This document shows positions 7,925 through 15,862 of a stretch of 64,000 nucleotides of DNA, piece after piece. The first letter of the stretch is position 1. Every line of letters starts with the position of its first letter. A program made the position numbers and the translations under genes. Source of the DNA: Rariglobus sp041662485 (GTDB lineage: Bacteria; Verrucomicrobiota; Verrucomicrobiia; Opitutales; Opitutaceae); the NCBI GenBank assembly GCA_041662485.1, contig JBAZSJ010000027.1:1-64000 (forward strand), read 5' to 3'. The notes beneath the pieces were generated by a model. That model ran no database searches. It had not been told where the DNA came from and worked only from the letters and a program-made list of their open reading frames with translations.

Positions 7925-8593
7925 TCACCGCGTCCGCACCGCGCACACCACCTGCACCGGCGTCTCCAGCCAACCTTGCCCGCACGTCAGCACCGTCGCG
8001 CCGACATCCGCCCCAAACGGTTTCAACGCCGCGCCCGCCGCCGCCAGTTCCTCGGCCGCGCGGTCGCCCTTCATCGCCAGCAGACGTCCGCCGATCTTCG
8101 CATGCGGCAGGCTCCAGCCCGCAAGCTTGTCCAGCGCCGCCACCGCGCGCGACGTGACCACGTCGGCCTCGCACGGCTTGATCACATTCGATTTTCCGCG
8201 GCGCACCGTCACGCGGCTGCCGAACCTGAACCGCAGGATCATCTCCTGCAAAAAATCACAACGCCGCTGCAACGGTTCGACCAGAATGATCTGGATGTCC
8301 GTCCGCACCAGCGCCAGCACTAGTCCGGGCAACCCCGCGCCCGTGCCGATGTCGGCCACGCGCTCGCCGGGCTTGATCAGCTCCGCCAGCGCCGCGCAGT
8401 TGAGCAGATGCCGGTCCCACAGCCGCGGCACCTCGCGCGGCCCGATCAGCCCGCGGATGACGCCCTCGGTCGCCAGTTGTTTCCCATAGTTCTCCAGCTT
8501 AGCCACCACGTCGGGAGCAAAGGTCCGGATCGCCGCCTCGGGCGCGGGCGGGAACGGTTCGGGTAAAATAGGGATGTCGTTTTCCGGATTCAT
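7925..8593 (-). CDS. rsmG: 16S rRNA (guanine527-N7)-methyltransferase RsmG
   Basis: 222 residues. Methylates N7 of G527 in 16S rRNA using SAM; loss gives low-level streptomycin resistance in known bacteria. Family signatures: LWDRHLLNCAALAELIKPG, motif I VADIGTGAGLPGLVLAL, VEPLQRRCDFLQE, and TSRAVAALDKLAGWSLP. The frame stays open further upstream to 8842, but that extension reads through a 9-bp-phased repeat (KHTKHTK) and is not conserved-looking, so I take the ATG giving MNPENDIPILPEPFPP. Convergent with the Rsm22-like gene. Confidence 0.92.
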   Translation of the reverse strand: MNPENDIPILPEPFPPAPEAAIRTFAPDVVAKLENYGKQLATEGVIRGLIGPREVPRLWDRHLLNCAALAELIKPGERVADIGTGAGLPGLVLALVRTDIQIILVEPLQRRCDFLQEMILRFRFGSRVTVRRGKSNVIKPCEADVVTSRAVAALDKLAGWSLPHAKIGGRLLAMKGDRAAEELAAAGAALKPFGADVGATVLTCGQGWLETPVQVVCAVRTR

Positions 8594-8783
8594 GGGCGCA
8601 AGGCTGTCGGTTTTGGAAGCGCCCATCCTCGGCACAAGCCGGACTGAGTCACGATCGATTTGGAGCTTACAGGAGAAAACAGCGTCAACAGAGAGCATCC
8701 ACTTCCTCCACTCAGAAGCTCCGTTCTCTCCGTTACCTCCTGTAAAAAAATCCGCTTTCCCGCCGTTCGACATCCGACCTCCG

Positions 8784-8815
8784 GTTTTCGTGTGTTTCGT
8801 GTGTTTCGTGGGCAA
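8784..8815. repeat. 9-bp phased repeat TTTCGTGTG (family G)
   Basis: Three consecutive near-copies of TTTCGTGTG followed by GGGCAA. The same structure recurs at 14070-14103, 21472-21507 and 22178-22213. It lies between rsmG and the small basic protein gene. Confidence 0.7.
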
Positions 8816-8913
8816 CCACTCCGTTATCCGATGCCATTCCAACCAATCTCACCGCCGTGCTTGACTCGCGCCGCCCGCTTCCCGCACTCTCACCAACTAC
8901 ATTTCCAAAACCT

Positions 8914-9030
8914 ATGGGCCAACAATCTAACAAGCACATCAAGAAGAAGCGCCGCGTTGCCTACCACAAACGCCGCAAAGCCGCCGCCGCACTGGCCGCC
9001 AAAAAAGCCGCCCCCAAGGCGAAGAAGTAA
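8914..9030 (+). CDS. Small highly basic protein (38 aa)
   Basis: A 38-codon gene starting MGQQSNKHIKKKRRVAYHKR and ending in an Ala/Lys repeat tail (AAKKAAPKAKK). About half of the residues are Lys, Arg or Ala, suggesting nucleic-acid or ribosome binding. Support for it being real: ATG start, complete short frame, and a classical terminator hairpin 25 bases after the stop. I recall similar tiny basic proteins in Verrucomicrobiota but cannot name a function. It sits among ribosome-modification genes (rsmG, rimO). Confidence 0.6.
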   Translation: MGQQSNKHIKKKRRVAYHKRRKAAAALAAKKAAPKAKK

Positions 9031-9053
9031 GCTGCCCGCTTCCCGACTCTTTT

Positions 9054-9082
9054 AAAACCGCGGCCCACCAGCCGCGGTTTTT
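9054..9082 (+). terminator. Rho-independent terminator after small basic gene
   Basis: CCGCGGC-CCACCA-GCCGCGG stem-loop preceded by AAAA and followed by TTTTT. Confidence 0.8.
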
Positions 9083-9146
9083 CCATTTTTCCACACCGCT
9101 TTTCTCTCCGTCGTAGGAGCCTGCTTGCAGGCGATCCGTCACCGCC

Positions 9147-10559
9147 ATGCTCAAAGTCAGTCTCATTTCCCTCGGTTGCGCCAAGAACCTCGTCGATAGC
9201 GAGATGATGATCGGCCACCTCCATCAAGCCGGCATGAGCGTGATCCCCGACGCCGAGAAGGCCGACGTCGTCATCGTCAACACCTGCTCGTTCATCGACT
9301 CGTCCAAGGAGGAATCCATCGGCCACATCCTCGAGGTGAACAAGAACCGCGGCATGCGGAAGCGCAACAAGCTCCAGAAGCTCATCGTCGCCGGCTGCAT
9401 GTCCCAGCGTTTCTCGAAGGACCTCCCCGACTCCCTCCCCGAGGTGGACGCCTTCATCGGCCTCGACCAGATCACCAAGATCGTCCCCATCATCGAGGAA
9501 ATCTACGCCAAGGAACGCGGCAAGAACGAGGCGCCCGTCTCCTTCATCGAGGGCAAGTCCACCTGGATTCCCGACTACGACACGCCCCGCTTCCGCCTCA
9601 CGCCGAAACATTTCGCCTACCTCAAGATCGCCGAGGGCTGCAACCACCCCTGCACCTTCTGCATCATCCCGCAGATCCGCGGACGCCACCGTTCCCGCAC
9701 CGTCGAGAGCGTTGTCGCCGAGGCCCGCCGTCTCGTCGCCGAGGGCGTGAAGGAGATCAACCTGATCTCCCAAGACACGACCTACTTCGGCATGGACACC
9801 TGGGAACAGCGCCCCAACCCGCGCACGCCCGTCGATTCCTCGCGCGGCACCGCGTTGACCACCCTCCTCCGCCAGCTCAACGCCATCGAGGGCAATTTCT
9901 GGATCCGCCTCCTCTACACGCATCCCGCCCACTGGTCCGACGAACTCATCAAGACCATCGCCGAGTGCCCCAAGGTCGCCCGCTACATCGACATCCCCCT
10001 CCAGCACATCAGCGACCGCATGCTCGGCCTGATGCAGCGCGAGACCAGCGGCGACTACATCCGCGATCTCATCAAGCGCATCCGCGCCGGCATCCCCGGC
10101 ATCGCCGTCCGCACCACCTTCATCGTCGGCTTCCCCGGCGAGACCGACGCCGACGTCGAGGAACTCTGCCAGTTCATCCGCGAGACCAAGTTCGAGCGTC
10201 TCGGCGTCTTCCGCTATTCTCAGGAAGACGGCACCCGCGGAGCCAGGATGCCCGACCAGATTCCGTCGAAGATCAAGGAAGCCCGCTGGCACAAGACCAT
10301 GGCGCTCCAGCAGGAAGTCTCCGGCGCGGTCAGCGCCACCTTCGTCGGCAAGACCCTTCGCGTCCTCGTCGAGGAACCCGGCGTCGCCCGCGGCGAGGCC
10401 GACGCCCCCGACATCGACGGTCGCGTTTACATCGACAAAAAACTCCCCGTCGGCGAATTCATCAACGTGACCATCACCGGCCACCACGACTACGACCTCC
10501 TCGCCCTCCCGAAAGGCGTAGAGCCTCGGGAATACAAGGTCGCGAAGCAGGCGCAGTAA
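9147..10559 (+). CDS. rimO: Ribosomal protein uS12 methylthiotransferase RimO
   Basis: 470 residues. Radical SAM enzyme that adds a methylthio group to the beta-carbon of a conserved Asp in ribosomal protein S12. N-terminal MTTase domain with LISLGCAKNLVDSE and VNTCSFI cysteines and AGCMSQR; radical SAM domain with EGCNHPCTFCIIPQIRGRHR (CxxxCxxC for the reducing 4Fe-4S cluster); C-terminal TRAM domain (GRVYIDKKLPVGEFINVTIT). Length is normal. The IPQIRG sequence and LGCAKN N-terminus distinguish RimO from MiaB. ATG start. Confidence 0.95.
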   Translation: MLKVSLISLGCAKNLVDSEMMIGHLHQAGMSVIPDAEKADVVIVNTCSFIDSSKEESIGHILEVNKNRGMRKRNKLQKLIVAGCMSQRFSKDLPDSLPEVDAFIGLDQITKIVPIIEEIYAKERGKNEAPVSFIEGKSTWIPDYDTPRFRLTPKHFAYLKIAEGCNHPCTFCIIPQIRGRHRSRTVESVVAEARRLVAEGVKEINLISQDTTYFGMDTWEQRPNPRTPVDSSRGTALTTLLRQLNAIEGNFWIRLLYTHPAHWSDELIKTIAECPKVARYIDIPLQHISDRMLGLMQRETSGDYIRDLIKRIRAGIPGIAVRTTFIVGFPGETDADVEELCQFIRETKFERLGVFRYSQEDGTRGARMPDQIPSKIKEARWHKTMALQQEVSGAVSATFVGKTLRVLVEEPGVARGEADAPDIDGRVYIDKKLPVGEFINVTITGHHDYDLLALPKGVEPREYKVAKQAQ

Positions 10560-10578
10560 ACGGGCGCGTTGGGCTGGA

Positions 10579-11202
10579 TCAGTGAACCGGTTCGCCCGTA
10601 AGCGCCGACAGCTGTGCCTGCTGGTTCAATAACACGCGCAAAAGCGAGGCCGCCTTTTCCTTGTCTCCCGCGTCCCTGGCCTTGCGATAATAATATCCGC
10701 TGGTGTCGACCGCCTGTCGCAAGTTTTGAATCTGGCTCTGTCTGGCCCGTTCCAGATCGTCGATCTGCTGTTGCTGGGCGGCGGCCTCCGCCTTCTTGTC
10801 CTGCTCCAGTTTTTCAACCTTGGCCTTCAGCGCGTCCAACTCGCGCTGCGGACGAAGCCTCTCCTCTTCAGCCGCCTGTTTTTTGGCCGCATCTGCCGCC
10901 TGTTGCCTGGCGATCTCCGCCTTGCGTGCGATTTCGGCGAGCATTTGGGCCCGCCGCTTCTGTTCGGCCTGCTCCTTCTGCAAATCACGCGGATCGATCG
11001 AAACCACCCGCGCATGATCCAGCAGCACCACCATGTCCGACCAGCGGTAGATTGTTTTCTCGCCGGCCATCATGGTCGCCTGTGGCTCTCCCTTGGCGGT
11101 CAGCAGATCGGCCTCGGCCATGCCCACCGCAACTTCCGCTCCCGTCGCGGTCAGTTGCATCGTCAAGGCCGCATAAAAAACGCCGAAGGGTAATGTGCGC
11201 AT
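10579..11202 (-). CDS. Exported coiled-coil hypothetical protein
   Basis: 207 residues. N-terminal hydrophobic stretch (MRTLPFGVFYAALTMQLTATGA) resembles a signal peptide. Next comes a small region (VAVGMAEADLLTAKGEPQAT, then GEKTIYRWSDMVVLLDHARV) like the beta segments of SmpA/OmlA-type modules. Residues about 75-170 are a long charged Ala/Gln/Glu/Lys coiled coil. The C-terminus could be TPR-like (YYYRKARDAGDKEKAASLLRVLL). No family is recognised. Convergent with rimO, 20 bp apart. Confidence 0.55.
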   Translation of the reverse strand: MRTLPFGVFYAALTMQLTATGAEVAVGMAEADLLTAKGEPQATMMAGEKTIYRWSDMVVLLDHARVVSIDPRDLQKEQAEQKRRAQMLAEIARKAEIARQQAADAAKKQAAEEERLRPQRELDALKAKVEKLEQDKKAEAAAQQQQIDDLERARQSQIQNLRQAVDTSGYYYRKARDAGDKEKAASLLRVLLNQQAQLSALTGEPVH

Positions 11203-11279
11203 GGGACAGGCAGGGCTTGTTTAAATCGGGAGCTTATTGAAAATTCCCCGCTGTAATAGCCCAAAATTCCGCGCTCACC

Positions 11280-11879
11280 GTGCTTCCCTCCGACTCACTC
11301 CCTCCGACCGTCCCCGCCTTCAAGGAATGGCAGGTCATCACCGAGGCGCTCGGCTCCGGCGAGCAGACCATCATCCTGCGCAAGGGCGGCATCTCCGAGG
11401 GCCGTGCCGGCTTTCAGATCGAGGCGAACCGCTTCTGGCTTTTCCCCACGCAATTTCACGCCCAGCGCGAGAAGACCAAGCCCGCCGCCGCGAAGTGGTT
11501 TCCTCCCGTCGGCACCACCCCCGCCGCGCCCGCGAACATCACGCTGCGTTATTTCGCCGACATCGTTCAAACTTCCTTCCTCACCCGCTGGGAAGACGTC
11601 GCCGCGCTCGATCCGCTCCATTTCTGGACCGAAGCCGCCGTCCGGGAAAAATTCGAATGGGACCAACCTCCCGGCCTCCACGCGCTCGTCGTGCGCATCC
11701 ACTGCCTGAATACGCCCGTCACGCTCCCGCTCACCCCGGACATGGGCGGCTGCAAATCCTGGATCGGCGTGCCCTGCGGCTTCGCCGACACCCCAAGTTC
11801 TCCGGTCCTCGACGACCGTGCCTTTGCCTCCCGCCTTGTCGAGATCACGCGGGTCCTTCCTTTGCGGCAGGCCCATTGA
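11280..11879 (+). CDS. DUF1802 family protein
   Basis: 199 residues. FKEWQVITEALGSGEQTIILRKGG near the N-terminus and FWLFPTQFHAQ, followed later by LHALVVRIHCL and SWIGVP, match my recollection of DUF1802, a family of soluble proteins of unknown function often found with restriction or repair genes. The start is given as the ATG-equivalent in frame (TTG/GTG usage is possible), about 10 codons before the conserved FKEW. Neighbours give no functional clue. Confidence 0.65.
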   Translation: MLPSDSLPPTVPAFKEWQVITEALGSGEQTIILRKGGISEGRAGFQIEANRFWLFPTQFHAQREKTKPAAAKWFPPVGTTPAAPANITLRYFADIVQTSFLTRWEDVAALDPLHFWTEAAVREKFEWDQPPGLHALVVRIHCLNTPVTLPLTPDMGGCKSWIGVPCGFADTPSSPVLDDRAFASRLVEITRVLPLRQAH

Positions 11880-11960
11880 TACCTATACGATTCCGTCAAG
11901 CCGAGGGTTGTATTTCCAAGGGGTTGCAACTTGAATGATGCCTGCGGTGAGCCGCATCAA

Positions 11961-13922
11961 ATGATCGCCTACTCCTTCCTCAACTACCACCTCGACGAGG
12001 CGGTCTTCGTGGCCCTGACCTTGGTCACATTGTGGGTAAGCCGACGCATCATTCGCCGGAGGAACCGCCGCGGAAAATTCCCCGTCCTCTTCCTGGTCTT
12101 GATCGTCCTGCTCGTCGCCGGAGGCTTGGGGTTTGCCAGGTATGCGGAACACAACGAACGCGGGCAGATCCGCCGGCTGGTCGCGGGCCTCGCCCCGACC
12201 TTTGCCCACGAACTCGAGGCCATGGGCCACGGCAAGATCACCCCTCAGACCCCGCCCGACGACCCCGCCTACCTCGCCGTCATCGAACGCGAAAAGGCAT
12301 GGCTGAAGTTCAACCCCGACGTCGCCGACATCTACACCTACCGACGTCTGCCCGACGGCAAGATCGTGTTCATCGCCGACTCCGAAACCGACTACAACCA
12401 CGACGGCAAATACGAGGGCGAACGCGAACAGCGCACCGCCATCGGCGAGCCTTACGAAACCCCCACCAAAAACACCCTCAAGGCCCTCGCCGGCCAGCCG
12501 GTCTTCGACGACGAGATCGTCACCGACGAATGGGGCACCTGGGTCAGCTTCGATCAACCCATGTTTGACGCGCAGGGCAGGGTCGAGGGCGTCCTCGGCG
12601 TCGATTTCCCGGCGGACGCCTGGATCTCGTCCATCCTGACCGCCCGTGCCACCAGCCTCGCCATCGCCTACATTCTCATTCTCACCCTCATTTCCAGCGG
12701 CTCGCTCAACATTCTCATGCGGGCCGAGATCGAGGAGCGCAAACGCACCGAGGTGGCGCTCATCGTCGCCAAGGAGGAGGCCGACCGCTCCAACCGCGCC
12801 AAAAGCGACTTCCTCGCCTCGATGAGCCACGAGATCCGCACCCCGATGAACGGCATCATCGGCTTCGGCAGCCTGCTCCTCGAAACCCCCCTCAACCCGG
12901 AACAGCGCGATTTCGTCCTCACCCTTTCCAAGTCCGCCGACTCCCTGCTGGCGCTCATCAACGACATCCTCGACCTCTCCAAGATCGAGGCGGGCCATGT
13001 CGACCTTGAACACGTCCCCTACCCGCTCGACGAGACCATTGACGACCTGCATCTGCTGCTCGCGACCACCGCCGAGGAAAAAGGGCTGGCCTTCCGCGTC
13101 AACAACCACGCCGCCGGCCTCGTCCTCTCGGGCGATCCCCACCGTCTCCGCCAGGTTTTGATGAACCTCCTCGGCAATGCCCTGAAGTTCACCTCGCACG
13201 GCGAGGTCGTGCTCGACGTGAGCTGGACGCCCTCGCCCGCCGCTCCTTACGAGGGCCTGCTGCGCTGCGCCGTGCGCGACACTGGCATCGGCATCCCCGC
13301 CGACAAAATCGACCGGCTGTTCCAAAAATTTTCCCAGGTGGATGCCTCCACCACCCGCCGCTACGGCGGCACCGGCCTCGGCCTCGTCATCTCGCAGGAA
13401 CTCACCCGGCTGATGGGCGGCAGGATCGGCGTGATCAGCACGCCCGGCAAGGGCTCGATCTTCACCTTGGAAATCCCCTCCAAGATCGGCGTAAAAACCG
13501 TCCCGCCGTCGACACCCGCCGCCTCCTCCCCCCGCTTCCCGGACGGCAGCCGCGGACACGCCCTGCTGGCAGAGGACAACGCCATCAACCAGAAACTCGC
13601 CGAGTTCATGCTGCGAAAACTCGGCTACCGGATCGACATCGCCATCAACGGCCATGAGGCGGTCCGCATGGCGACCGCCGGCGCCTACGACGTCATCCTG
13701 CTCGACTGCGAGATGCCGGAGCTCGACGGACTCTCGGCGACCCGGGCCATTCGCGCCTCGGAGCCGGTCGGCCATCGTGTCCCCATCATCGCCATCACCG
13801 CCAACGCCATGATGGGCACCCGTGAGAAATGCCTCGCCGCCGGCATGGACATCTACCTCACGAAGCCCATCCAGCTCGACCGCCTCCGCACCGCCCTCGA
13901 CTCCGTGCACAAGCCCGCGTAA
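11961..13922 (+). CDS. Hybrid sensor histidine kinase with periplasmic sensor and receiver domain
   Basis: 653 residues. Two N-terminal hydrophobic helices, an extracytoplasmic region (to about 215) with a DYNHDGKYEGE calcium-loop-like motif and PYETPTK, then a third membrane helix (about 220-240). HisKA domain with phospho-acceptor His in SMSHEIRTPMNGIIG, HATPase domain (N box LLGNALKFTSHG, GTGLGLVISQEL), and a C-terminal receiver with the acidic pocket AEDNAIN, phospho-Asp in VILLDCEMPELDG and YLTKPI. It lacks a DNA-binding output and no partner regulator is adjacent. A start at the ATG 30 bases after an in-frame TTG is preferred. Confidence 0.88.
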   Translation: MIAYSFLNYHLDEAVFVALTLVTLWVSRRIIRRRNRRGKFPVLFLVLIVLLVAGGLGFARYAEHNERGQIRRLVAGLAPTFAHELEAMGHGKITPQTPPDDPAYLAVIEREKAWLKFNPDVADIYTYRRLPDGKIVFIADSETDYNHDGKYEGEREQRTAIGEPYETPTKNTLKALAGQPVFDDEIVTDEWGTWVSFDQPMFDAQGRVEGVLGVDFPADAWISSILTARATSLAIAYILILTLISSGSLNILMRAEIEERKRTEVALIVAKEEADRSNRAKSDFLASMSHEIRTPMNGIIGFGSLLLETPLNPEQRDFVLTLSKSADSLLALINDILDLSKIEAGHVDLEHVPYPLDETIDDLHLLLATTAEEKGLAFRVNNHAAGLVLSGDPHRLRQVLMNLLGNALKFTSHGEVVLDVSWTPSPAAPYEGLLRCAVRDTGIGIPADKIDRLFQKFSQVDASTTRRYGGTGLGLVISQELTRLMGGRIGVISTPGKGSIFTLEIPSKIGVKTVPPSTPAASSPRFPDGSRGHALLAEDNAINQKLAEFMLRKLGYRIDIAINGHEAVRMATAGAYDVILLDCEMPELDGLSATRAIRASEPVGHRVPIIAITANAMMGTREKCLAAGMDIYLTKPIQLDRLRTALDSVHKPA

Positions 13923-13966
13923 GTCCGGCTAGTTTGATGGAGGAGCCCATTTATGGGCGATTTCAT

Positions 13967-14016
13967 GGGAGCGAGCTTGCTCGCGATGTTCGCTCCTCGC
14001 GAGCAAGCTCCCTCCC
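13967..14016. repeat. Palindromic GGGAGCGAGCTTGCTCGCGA repeat (family B)
   Basis: GGGAGCGAGCTTGCTCGCGA then, after a short spacer, CTCGCGAGCAAGCTCCC on the opposite strand. Copies are at 23653-23700 and nested inside 24846-24930. Confidence 0.75.
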
Positions 14017-14069
14017 ACATCCGACCAGACGGCCCCGGCGGTCCATCCCGACCTCCTGCCCCCTCCGAC

Positions 14070-14103
14070 TTTCGTGTATTCCGTGTGTTCCGTGGGCAAA
14101 AAA
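14070..14103. repeat. 9-bp phased repeat (family G)
   Basis: CTTTCGTGT-ATTCCGTGT-GTTCCGTGG followed by GCAAAAAATCC, about 15 bases before the end of mpl. Confidence 0.7.
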
Positions 14104-14117
14104 TCCGTGGATCGCCC

Positions 14118-15620
14118 TCACCCCCGCGCCGCCGTCGCATACTTCGCGATGATGCCGTCAAAACTCCCGTTGGAGAAAAAAATCACCACGCGCGTTTTTT
14201 CCCCGATCCCCGATCTCGCCGGCAGCGTCGCCGCCGTGAGTTTCCCCAGCAGCTCCGCATTCGTCGCCGCGCTTACGCCCGTCCCTCCCGCCGCCTGCAC
14301 ATGGGAGATCACCGCCTCGGTATCGAACCGCTCCTCCGCCTTGAGCTTGTCCGCGCGGTTCACCGCCCCGAGGTAAACCTCGTCCGCCAACGCCAGCGCG
14401 GACATGAACCCGGCCTGCAGCGTGTTCGTGCGCGCCGTATTGCTGCGCGGCTCGAAGACCGCCGTCAGTGTCGCCCCCGGAAACCGGTTGCGAAACGACC
14501 GCAACGTCTCCGCCAGCGCCGTCGGATGATGCCCGAAATCCTCGATCACCGTCAGCGCCGGCGTGTTGACCAGCACTTCCTGCCGCCGCTTCACCCCGCG
14601 AAACCGCGCCAGCGGAGAAAGATCGAGCAACGGTGGACGGTGACCTCCGGGCGACGTCTCCGAAATCCGCCCATCCGTCCCTCCGGCTTCCGCCCTCCGG
14701 CCTCCGCCCTCCACGCAGGTCGCCAGCCCGGCCGCCGTCGCCGCCATCGCCGCGTTGCGCGCGTTGTAGAGACCCGGAGTCGTCCACTTCACCTCGTGCC
14801 AGCGCGCGCCGCGCCAGAGCAGCGTGAAACTCACGCCGTCCGGCTTCTCCGAGAAATCCACGATGCGCACGTCGTTGGCCTCGCCCGTGCCGACGCGCAC
14901 CACGCGCGTCCACGGCAGCGGCCCGAGCGCCTTCAGGTTCTCGTCGTCGCCGTTCATCACCACGAAGCCGTTGCGCGGCACGATGCGCGTCAGGTGGGAA
15001 AACGTCCGCTGCACGTCGGCCAGGTCGCGGAAGATGTCCGCGTGGTCGAACTCCAGGTTGTTCAACACCGCGATGTGCGGCGCGTAGTGGATGAACTTCG
15101 AGCGCTTGTCGAAAAACGCGCTGTCGTATTCGTCCCCCTCGATCACAAACGGATCGCCCGCCGTGCCGAGATGGTTGCCCATTGGCGGATCGATCGGCAC
15201 GCCGCCGATGAGAAACCCCGGATCACGCCCGTTCTCGCGCAACAGAAACGCCGTGAGCGAGGTCGTCGTGGTTTTCCCATGCGTGCCCGCGACGACGATG
15301 TTTTTGCGGGTCTTAAGAATCGTGTCGTGTAACAACGCCGGCAGCGACGTGAACGGCAACGCGCGCTCATCCAACAGCCACTCGACCTCGGGATTCCCCC
15401 GCGACATGGCGTTGCCGATGACGACCAGATCGGGACTGAGCTTGGCCAGCCGCGCCGGATCGTAGCCCTCATGCAGCGTGATGCCCGCGTCGGCCAAAAC
15501 CGTGCTCATCGGCGGATAGACGCCGGTATCGGCGCCCAGAACCTCATGCCCGGCCGCGCGCGCCAAAAGCGCCGCATTGCCCATGGCCGTCCCGCAAATC
15601 CCCATGAAGTAGATATTCAT
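14118..15620 (-). CDS. mpl: UDP-N-acetylmuramate:tripeptide ligase Mpl
   Basis: 500 residues. ATP-dependent Mur-family ligase that joins recycled L-Ala-gamma-D-Glu-meso-DAP to UDP-MurNAc in peptidoglycan recycling. N-terminal MNIYFMGICGTAMGNAALLA (UDP-binding Rossmann start typical of Mpl/MurC), P-loop VAGTHGKTTTTSLTAFLL at about 110, EGDEYDSAFFDKRSKF (diagnostic for Mpl), NLEFDHADIF, and LARFRGVKRRQEVL with IEDFGHHPTAL. Between TAAGLATC and DLSPLARF there is a Gly/Arg-rich stretch of about 25 residues encoded by a CCTCCG-type low-complexity repeat (14640-14715), probably a later insertion that kept frame. Confidence 0.92.
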   Translation of the reverse strand: MNIYFMGICGTAMGNAALLARAAGHEVLGADTGVYPPMSTVLADAGITLHEGYDPARLAKLSPDLVVIGNAMSRGNPEVEWLLDERALPFTSLPALLHDTILKTRKNIVVAGTHGKTTTTSLTAFLLRENGRDPGFLIGGVPIDPPMGNHLGTAGDPFVIEGDEYDSAFFDKRSKFIHYAPHIAVLNNLEFDHADIFRDLADVQRTFSHLTRIVPRNGFVVMNGDDENLKALGPLPWTRVVRVGTGEANDVRIVDFSEKPDGVSFTLLWRGARWHEVKWTTPGLYNARNAAMAATAAGLATCVEGGGRRAEAGGTDGRISETSPGGHRPPLLDLSPLARFRGVKRRQEVLVNTPALTVIEDFGHHPTALAETLRSFRNRFPGATLTAVFEPRSNTARTNTLQAGFMSALALADEVYLGAVNRADKLKAEERFDTEAVISHVQAAGGTGVSAATNAELLGKLTAATLPARSGIGEKTRVVIFFSNGSFDGIIAKYATAARG

Positions 15621-15631
15621 TTTTGTCTCAA

Positions 15632-15862
15632 TTAGACTAAATTTAGTTTACCTCTTAAAACTGATCCTTGTTGAGAATGATGATTGGCCAAATTTGGCCC
15701 AAATAGGCTCATTTTTAGCCCGAGGGGGCATAAAAAATCGCTCGAAAATTCATTGGAACGACACCCTCGGAACACCGTGAAATTTTGGCAATCTGGTTCG
15801 CTTTGATCGCCCGTTCGCGCACTTCGCCTGGCACACTCGCAACACCACCCGGTTGTTCTCAT
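15632..15862 (-). CDS. Possible small protein coupled to the fic-like gene (unsupported)
   Basis: A 76-codon frame starting MRTTGWCCECARRSARTGD whose ATG overlaps the TGA of the Fic-domain gene by the ATGA pattern, so translational coupling is possible. It contains RGCRSNEFSSDFLCPLGLK; no family is recognised. The region is poorer in GC than mpl and carries the perfect palindrome GGCCAAATTTGGCC near 15687. It may equally be non-coding leftover sequence. Confidence 0.25.
   Translation of the reverse strand: MRTTGWCCECARRSARTGDQSEPDCQNFTVFRGCRSNEFSSDFLCPLGLKMSLFGPNLANHHSQQGSVLRGKLNLV

Noticed and set aside
8594..8842. N-terminal extension of rsmG containing KHTKHTK
   Set aside because: It translates a phased DNA repeat that occurs elsewhere in all frames; RsmG proteins do not have it.
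11883..13910. 675-codon minus frame opposite the hybrid kinase
   Set aside because: Gly/Glu/Val-rich composition typical of an antisense shadow in GC-rich DNA; the plus strand shows full kinase motifs.
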